From positions 9,151 through 29,366 of the forward strand of contig DBXN01000032.1 in assembly GCA_002309585.1 (NCBI GenBank): DNA of 20,216 nt, written 5' to 3'. How positions within the stretch are numbered: position 1 is the stretch's first letter; each line of letters starts with the position of its first letter. This DNA comes from Verrucomicrobia bacterium UBA1211. GTDB taxonomy: Bacteria > Verrucomicrobiota > Kiritimatiellia > RFP12 > UBA1067. Below, one piece after another: positions 16,331 to 20,216 of the stretch. Position numbers and translations under genes: made by a program. The notes under the pieces were generated by a model. It saw nothing but the letters and a program-made list of their open reading frames with translations. It searched no databases and was not told the origin of the DNA.

Positions 16331-16393
16331 GTTGAGGGTTGAGAAGCGGAGTATGGAAGTCTGATGTCTGAAGTCCGAAGTCTTGTGGTTGAA
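16331..16393. repeat. In-register heptamer array, 9 units
   Basis: Starting one base after the preceding stop codon, nine consecutive degenerate 7-mers can be read (GTTGAGG at the start; GTCTGAT, GTCTGAA and GTCCGAA in the middle; GGTTGAA at the end). GTTGAGGGTTGAG (16331-16343) is the exact reverse complement of 12786-12798 in the array upstream of the gene pair. GTTGAGGGT (16331-16339) also pairs with ACCCTCAAC at 16410-16418, so the array could form a large stem-loop. Confidence 0.6.
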
Positions 16394-16533
16394 CGGCGAC
16401 CGTCACACCACCCTCAACTTCCCATAAGGACCGGCGGGCGCTGACGCGCGAACACGAAAACCGGCGATGCGCCGTATCGCCTGGCGGCGATGTGCGGCGG
16501 TGTCTGGGCGGGTTTCCGCGAGATTCGGGTGGG

Positions 16534-16574
16534 AAAAAAAAGGTGGGCGGATGAATCCGCCCACCGGTATTTTT
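16534..16574. terminator. Bidirectional rho-independent terminator
   Basis: A perfect 11-bp stem (GGTGGGCGGAT at 16542-16552 with ATCCGCCCACC at 16555-16565) has eight A on its left (16534-16541, a T-tract for the minus strand) and ATTTTT on its right (16569-16574). It therefore serves the minus-strand TIM-barrel gene, 29 nt beyond its stop, and probably also the plus-strand pair ending at 16329. Confidence 0.9.
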
Positions 16575-16593
16575 CGAATGATTCGGCTTAGGG

Positions 16594-17415
16594 TTACTGC
16601 GCCGCCATCCACGCGTTGAACCACTTCACGCAGGCCTCGATCTTCGGCAGCGTCTCGGGGGTCCACTCCTCGTATTCGCAGGTCAACAGGATCGGCGACT
16701 TCATCGCGACGGGCTTGAGCAGATCCAGCATCTCTTTGATGTGGCCCTTCCCCTTCCCGTAGGGCTGGGGATGGCCTTTCTCGTCGGCATCGACCAGATG
16801 GAGCGCGAAGATGCGGGTGCTCTTCAGATACCGGATCCCCATCACGGGATCGACCCCGGCGGGAATCCAGTGCCCGGTGTCCGCGCCCGCGCCGACCCAC
16901 TCGCTGCAGTTCGCGACATGGCCCGCCATGAAGATGGGGGACCACCACGGCGATGACCGCGAGTGGTTGTGGATGTGGACACGGATTTTGTACTCGGCCG
17001 CGAGCTTGTCCAGCAGCGGCAGGGCGTTGACGTCCGGCTCGACGATCATCATGCTGAGGCCGATGTCCTTCACGAACTGGAACTCCTTGCGCCAGCCCGC
17101 CTCATCGCCCGCGCCCGTCACGCCGTAACTCATCGCCTTGAGGCCGCATCCGTCCAGATACGCCTTCAGCGCCTTGCGCTTCTCGGCGGAGAGGTTGGAG
17201 CTGGTCGTCTCGTCGCCCAGCGCGCCGCCCATCTTCTGGCACCCCGTCAGTTCCATCGCCTGGAAGCCGAGCTTCTTGGCCAGCTCGACCGATTCGACCA
17301 GCGTCCGGTCCTTGAAGGTGTACATCTGGATGCCCAGCGTGAACTGGGGTTTCTCGCCCGCCAGCGCGGTTGCCGCCAGCGCGCAGCCGGCCGCTACGGA
17401 TAATAACGTTTTCAT
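16594..17415 (-). CDS. Secreted xylose-isomerase-like TIM-barrel protein (sugar phosphate isomerase/epimerase family)
   Basis: 273 aa. Signal peptide about 1-20 (MKTLLSVAAGCALAATALAG); start preceded by AAAGGAC. The AP-endonuclease-2/xylose-isomerase-like barrel begins with LGIQMYTF (27-34). Likely metal ligands are visible in order: Glu126 (IVEPD), His149 and His151 (HIHNH), Asp179 and His182 (GADTGHW), His206 (LHLVD), and Glu247 or Glu249 (CEYEEW), so it is probably an active metal enzyme. It lies 39 nt after an exported Gfo/Idh/MocA oxidoreductase on the same strand and shares its promoter; a strong terminator follows. Cytoplasmic relatives isomerise or epimerise sugars or inositols, and related barrels act as lyases on 3-keto-glycosides (for example the DgpC/CarC subunits of C-glycoside cleavage). 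The export signal argues for action on a free or polymer-linked sugar rather than a phosphorylated one. Confidence 0.85.
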   Translation of the reverse strand: MKTLLSVAAGCALAATALAGEKPQFTLGIQMYTFKDRTLVESVELAKKLGFQAMELTGCQKMGGALGDETTSSNLSAEKRKALKAYLDGCGLKAMSYGVTGAGDEAGWRKEFQFVKDIGLSMMIVEPDVNALPLLDKLAAEYKIRVHIHNHSRSSPWWSPIFMAGHVANCSEWVGAGADTGHWIPAGVDPVMGIRYLKSTRIFALHLVDADEKGHPQPYGKGKGHIKEMLDLLKPVAMKSPILLTCEYEEWTPETLPKIEACVKWFNAWMAAQ

Positions 17416-17454
17416 TTCACATTCGTCCTTTGTCTCTGATTGTCACGAAACCTG

Positions 17455-18870
17455 TTAGTACTCCCACCCTTTCCGCATGAACGGTTGGATAAAGCGGTTG
17501 GCCTCCTTGTTGTCGGACTTGCACCGCTTCGCATTCCAGACCACCTTGCCGGAGACACGCTGCGCCAGACAGCCGACACACATGCTCTCGACCAGCGGAA
17601 TCGAAAAGTCGATGTCGGAGAAGGTCTTCCCCTCGCCCTTGCAGGCGTTGACGAATTCCATGTAGTGGTCCTGATCCTTCGCGCGGGGCAGCGTCCTCGG
17701 GATCAGTTCCTCCGTGCAGGCCGGATGTTTGGTGGTCGACTGGATCTTCTGTTCGCCCTTCAGCGCGATGTAGCTCTCCTCGCCGTAGTCGTTCGTGCTC
17801 ACAAGTATACCCTTGGAACCGATGATCAGGCAGCCGGTTGTCGGGACCGCGCCGAACGCGGCCACCACCTGCGGCATGATGTCCGGGTGGGGTTTCCGAT
17901 AGCCGTCATACCAGAAGAGTTTCACTTCCGGCTTGTTTCCGCGCGCGGCGTAGGTCAGGCAGACCTTGCTGAAGAGCGGATAGGTGTCGTCATAGTGCTC
18001 GGAGATATCCAGCGCCTCGCCTTTGAGGACCGTGCCCAGCTCCAGTCCGCGGAAGGGAAGATTCATCGTGTGGCAGCCCATGTCGCCGAACGCGCCCGTA
18101 CCGAAGTCGTAAAACGCGCGCCAGAGGATCCGGTGGTAGACGCCGGCCTTGAAATCGCGTTTCGGCGCGGGACCGATCCAGCTGTCCCAGTCGAGGTAGT
18201 CGGGAATCGGGTCGGCGCCCTGCGGACGGTCGAGCGGCTGTTTCCAGCCCCACTCGCATCCCGGCTCGATTTCGGGGCGGTTCGTCCAGACGTGGACCTC
18301 GGTCATGTCGCCCAGAACGCCGGAACGGAGGATTTCGACGCCGCGCCGGAAGCCGTCGCGCGCGCTGCCCTGGTTCCCCATCTGGGTCACGACGCCCATC
18401 TCGCGGGCCGTCTTCTGGAAAAGCCGCGCGTCGCCGATCGTCCGGACCAACGGTTTCTGGACGTAGACGTGGCACCCCAGCCGCATCGCCTCAATGGCGG
18501 CCGGCGCGTGGATATGGTCCGGCGTGGAGACCGTCACCGCATCCAGGTTCTTGCAGGTCTCCAGCATCTTCCGGTAGTCCGTGAAGACCTGGACCCCCTT
18601 GTCCAACCCCTTCTCGCGCAGGCGGGCCAAGCCCTTTTCGATGGCCTTCTTGTCAATGTCGCAGAGGGCGACGATGTTCTCGCCGTTCTCAAACATCGGA
18701 CCCCAGTCCGACCACCCCTTGCCGTCAACGCCGATCGCGCCGATGTTCAACTTTTCGCCCGGTTTCCGAAACCGGGGCGCCGCCTTTGTGGATGTCAGGG
18801 TTGTTGTGCATCCCGCCAAAACGCCGCCCGCCGCCAGCAGGGAACCCTTCATAAACGATCGCCGATTCAT
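17455..18870 (-). CDS. Tat-type lipoprotein Gfo/Idh/MocA-family oxidoreductase
   Basis: 471 aa from the ATG at 18870, which is preceded by GGAGGAGA. The frame stays open to an ATG at 18936, but that codon lies in the -10 box, so the shorter start is right. MNRRSFMKG is a twin-arginine motif, and LAGC (18-21) is a lipobox, so the protein is probably exported folded, with bound cofactor, and lipid-anchored. The Rossmann domain begins at about residue 41 (LNIGAIGVDGKG), continues through VALCDID, and reaches VSTPDHIHAPAA and YVQKPL, where Lys139 is the conserved family lysine. The C-terminal alpha/beta substrate domain includes GAFGDMGCHTMNLPF (about 262-276). The expected reaction is NAD(P)-dependent oxidation or reduction of a sugar carbon using tightly bound cofactor, as in the Tat-exported glucose-fructose oxidoreductase of Zymomonas. 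It is the first gene of a two-gene operon with the secreted TIM barrel. Confidence 0.9.
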   Translation of the reverse strand: MNRRSFMKGSLLAAGGVLAGCTTTLTSTKAAPRFRKPGEKLNIGAIGVDGKGWSDWGPMFENGENIVALCDIDKKAIEKGLARLREKGLDKGVQVFTDYRKMLETCKNLDAVTVSTPDHIHAPAAIEAMRLGCHVYVQKPLVRTIGDARLFQKTAREMGVVTQMGNQGSARDGFRRGVEILRSGVLGDMTEVHVWTNRPEIEPGCEWGWKQPLDRPQGADPIPDYLDWDSWIGPAPKRDFKAGVYHRILWRAFYDFGTGAFGDMGCHTMNLPFRGLELGTVLKGEALDISEHYDDTYPLFSKVCLTYAARGNKPEVKLFWYDGYRKPHPDIMPQVVAAFGAVPTTGCLIIGSKGILVSTNDYGEESYIALKGEQKIQSTTKHPACTEELIPRTLPRAKDQDHYMEFVNACKGEGKTFSDIDFSIPLVESMCVGCLAQRVSGKVVWNAKRCKSDNKEANRFIQPFMRKGWEY

Positions 18871-18893
18871 TGCCAATCTCTCCTCCTTCAAAA

Positions 18894-18907
18894 CAGGTTT
18901 CAACCTG
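18894..18907. promoter_or_regulatory. Palindrome CAGGTT-TC-AACCTG, candidate operator
   Basis: A perfect 6-2-6 inverted repeat located between the predicted transcription start (near 18925) and the ribosome site of the oxidoreductase gene. Its position fits a repressor site controlling the oxidoreductase/TIM-barrel operon; the regulator is not in the window. Confidence 0.4.
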
Positions 18908-18931
18908 AAGTCCACCTTCAAGTTTGACGTT

Positions 18932-18960
18932 ATCATAAACTAATCTTCATTCCGCCTCAA
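18932..18960 (-). promoter_or_regulatory. Strong candidate promoter of the oxidoreductase operon
   Basis: Minus strand: TTGAGG (18955-18960), exactly 17 bp, then TATGAT (18932-18937). There is no TG extension. The predicted leader of about 55 nt contains the 18894-18907 palindrome and a GGAGGAGA ribosome site. Confidence 0.7.
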
Positions 18961-19004
18961 GCGGTTTTTGGCATCCATCCAGATGCGGGGGGAGCCAGTC
19001 TATC

Positions 19005-19176
19005 GGGCGCATCTGCGTAATTCATCATGTATTATTGTGAAATTGTGGAATAATGACAATGTGGCATTGTGGCAATGTGGCATTTCCCCAATTTCATAAT
19101 TCCATAATGTCTCAATTCCACAATTCCACAATTTCACAATGGTTGTATGGCGTGGGTGAAAAACGCAGATGCGCCC
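19005..19176. mobile_element. Candidate MITE-like element with 14-bp TIRs and 9-bp direct repeats
   Basis: GGGCGCATCTGCGT (19005-19018) is the exact reverse complement of 19163-19176. Immediately outside these ends the 9-mer CAGTCTATC occurs as a direct repeat (18996-19004 and 19177-19185), as expected for a target-site duplication. The 172-bp interior carries no ORF of note and consists largely of 8-nt tandem units arranged symmetrically. It lies between the two divergent promoters of the flanking genes without disrupting either. No transposase is present, so mobilisation would be in trans. It could instead be a regulatory hairpin with fortuitous flanking repeats. Confidence 0.55.
19033..19137. 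repeat. In-register octamer array with inverted halves
   Basis: Thirteen consecutive units of 8 nt (one of 9 nt) can be read. The left half has AATTGTGG/AATGTGGC-type units and the right half AATTCCAC/AATTTCAC-type units, which are their reverse complements. The outermost 18 bp match perfectly as an inverted repeat (19034-19051 with 19123-19140), so the whole can fold into a long imperfect hairpin. Confidence 0.6.
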
Positions 19177-19224
19177 CAGTCTATCCCTCGCCCTCTTTTC
19201 CGCTGGCGTGGCGCGGCGCCGCCG

Positions 19225-19233
19225 TGCTAAAAT
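19225..19233 (+). promoter_or_regulatory. Extended -10 promoter of the acetylesterase gene
   Basis: TGCTAAAAT (TG at 19225-19226, TAAAAT at 19228-19233) is a near-consensus extended -10. No good -35 exists at 16-18 bp, which is tolerable for extended -10 promoters. The predicted start near 19240 leaves about 50 nt before the ATG. Confidence 0.5.
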
Positions 19234-19290
19234 GAGGGCGTCACATGTGGGATCCCAAATGCCGGGAAAGAAAGAGGGAAAGGACAACAA

Positions 19291-20216
19291 ATGAAACGCT
19301 CGTTTTGCATCGCCGGTCTCTGCGCCGGATTGGTCGCGGCCAACGTCTCCGCGGCGGTTTCACTTCCGAATATCTTCGGCGACAACATGGTTTTGCAGCA
19401 GGGGATGGCCGTTCCCGTGTGGGGATGGGCGGATCCGGGGGAGACGGTGACGGTGCTGTTCGCCGGCCAGACGCGTCGGGTGACGGCTGACGCCGACGGA
19501 AAGTGGTCGCTCAAGCTGGATGCCCTGCAGGCCACTTCGACGCCCTCCGAAATGACCGTGACCGGCAAGAATCAAATCGTGTTCAGGAATGTGGTCGTGG
19601 GCGAGGTCTGGTTCTGCTCGGGACAGTCGAACATGGAGTTCAAAGTCCGCGACTCGGATCATGCGCAACAGGAGATGGCGGCCGCCGACCTGCCGATGAT
19701 CCGCCATTTCCAAGCACCGAAGCATGTCGCCTCCATGCCGGAAAAGAACGTCAACGCGCGTTGGAGCGTGACGACGCCGCAAAATGTGGGGAACGAGTCC
19801 GCGATCGCCTTCTTCTTCGGTCGTGACCTCCACCGGGCGCTGAAGGTTCCGGTCGGGCTGATCAACTGTTCGTGGGGCGGCACGCGGATCGAGCCGTGGA
19901 CTCCCCTCTGCGGCTTTGAGGAGACGCCCAGCCTGGAGTCGATCCTCAATCGGATAAGAGTCGCCCTTCCCGGTACGGCGGAACATGCCGCCGCCTACAC
20001 GAAGTATACGGACGCGATGAAGGCGTGGCTGAATAGCTCGCGCGCCGAATTCGACGCTGGGAAGGCGCTGACGCCGCCCCCGGCGTTTCCCGCCGAGATG
20101 ACGCTGCCGTCCAGGCCGAACGATCCGCAGGAGCCGACGGTGCTGTTCAACGGCATGGTGGCGGGGTTGGTCCCGTTCGCCATCCGAGGCGCGATCTGGT
20201 ACCAGGGATGTTCCAA
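19291..20216 (+). CDS. Sialate O-acetylesterase-like enzyme, N-terminal part (3' end outside window)
   Basis: The frame is open from the ATG at 19291 (with GGGAAAGGA upstream) to the last base, giving 308 residues and no stop. Signal peptide about 1-21 (MKRSFCIAGLCAGLVAANVS). A short beta domain (about 22-100, with the family's IFGDNMVLQQ and VPVWGWADPGE) precedes the SGNH hydrolase core, which starts at VGEVWFCSGQSNMEF with the catalytic Ser113. NCSWGGTRIEPW is the second conserved block (about residue 192), and IRGAIWYQGCS, the third, is cut by the window end. The expected catalytic His (and Asp) would lie beyond 20216. The enzyme should remove O-acetyl esters from glycans outside the cytoplasm, sialic acid being the namesake substrate but not necessarily the real one. 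It is divergent from the oxidoreductase operon. Confidence 0.9.
   Translation, partial: MKRSFCIAGLCAGLVAANVSAAVSLPNIFGDNMVLQQGMAVPVWGWADPGETVTVLFAGQTRRVTADADGKWSLKLDALQATSTPSEMTVTGKNQIVFRNVVVGEVWFCSGQSNMEFKVRDSDHAQQEMAAADLPMIRHFQAPKHVASMPEKNVNARWSVTTPQNVGNESAIAFFFGRDLHRALKVPVGLINCSWGGTRIEPWTPLCGFEETPSLESILNRIRVALPGTAEHAAAYTKYTDAMKAWLNSSRAEFDAGKALTPPPAFPAEMTLPSRPNDPQEPTVLFNGMVAGLVPFAIRGAIWYQGCS

Noticed and set aside
16419..16533. G+C-rich stretch with GGCGAT...ATCGCC inverted repeat
   Set aside because: The 6-bp repeat is expected by chance in such sequence; no element ends or ORF were found.
18871..18936. Upstream in-frame start for the oxidoreductase
   Set aside because: The ATG at 18936 lies inside the predicted -10 box, while 18870 has a strong ribosome site and starts the twin-arginine signal.
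19033..19137. Tandem array as a CRISPR
   Set aside because: Units are 8 nt and contiguous; there are no spacers and no cas genes.

Overview
The window looks like a carbohydrate-foraging chromosomal region from a PVC-group bacterium, most likely Kiritimatiellota or a related Verrucomicrobiota lineage. This is inferred from the high G+C, the density of secreted glycan-active proteins, the exported Gfo/Idh and TIM-barrel sugar enzymes, the F5/8-type domains on enzymes, and degenerate 7-8 nt tandem repeats between genes. No rRNA, tRNA, CRISPR array or transposase gene was seen, so the taxonomy is an inference.

Layout. Positions 1-4133 (+): the C-terminal part of an (alpha/alpha)6-type glycoside hydrolase, a GH29-like alpha-L-fucosidase with a C-terminal F5/8-type module, and an unrecognised membrane-anchored coiled-coil protein ending in a strong terminator. 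Positions 4200-11338 (-), read right to left: a 906-aa secreted protein of unknown function, a DUF2339 multi-pass membrane protein with a DUF3999 partner, and an RraA-like protein with its own likely promoter. Positions 11671-16329 (+): a secreted GH43-like protein, then an overlapping pair made of a transglutaminase-like protein with a C-terminal F5/8-type domain and a thioredoxin-fold-like protein lacking a CXXC. Positions 16594-18870 (-): a Tat-type lipoprotein Gfo/Idh/MocA oxidoreductase followed by a secreted xylose-isomerase-like TIM barrel, ending in a bidirectional terminator. Positions 19291 to the end (+): the N-terminal two thirds or so of a sialate O-acetylesterase-like enzyme.

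How the genes may work together. The fucosidase, GH95-like and GH43-like hydrolases and the acetylesterase would trim side chains and O-acetyl groups from a complex, probably fucose-containing, glycan outside the cytoplasm. The exported oxidoreductase and TIM-barrel pair suggests a non-hydrolytic oxidation/elimination step on a sugar. DUF2339/DUF3999 is an envelope pair of unknown role.

The most unusual content lies between genes. (i) Positions 19005-19176 hold a 172-bp element with perfect 14-bp terminal inverted repeats, flanked by 9-bp direct repeats, which is a candidate non-autonomous mobile element. It sits between two divergent promoters and is filled with in-register 8-nt units. (ii) A 28-nt relative of its right end lies in the other divergent promoter region, at 11563-11590. 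(iii) Two in-register heptamer arrays (12709-12813 and 16331-16393) share a 13-nt motif in opposite orientation and bracket the transglutaminase-like/thioredoxin-like pair almost to the base. (iv) Several likely promoters share an extended -10 (TGnTA...T), and four promoter calls have exactly 17-bp spacing.
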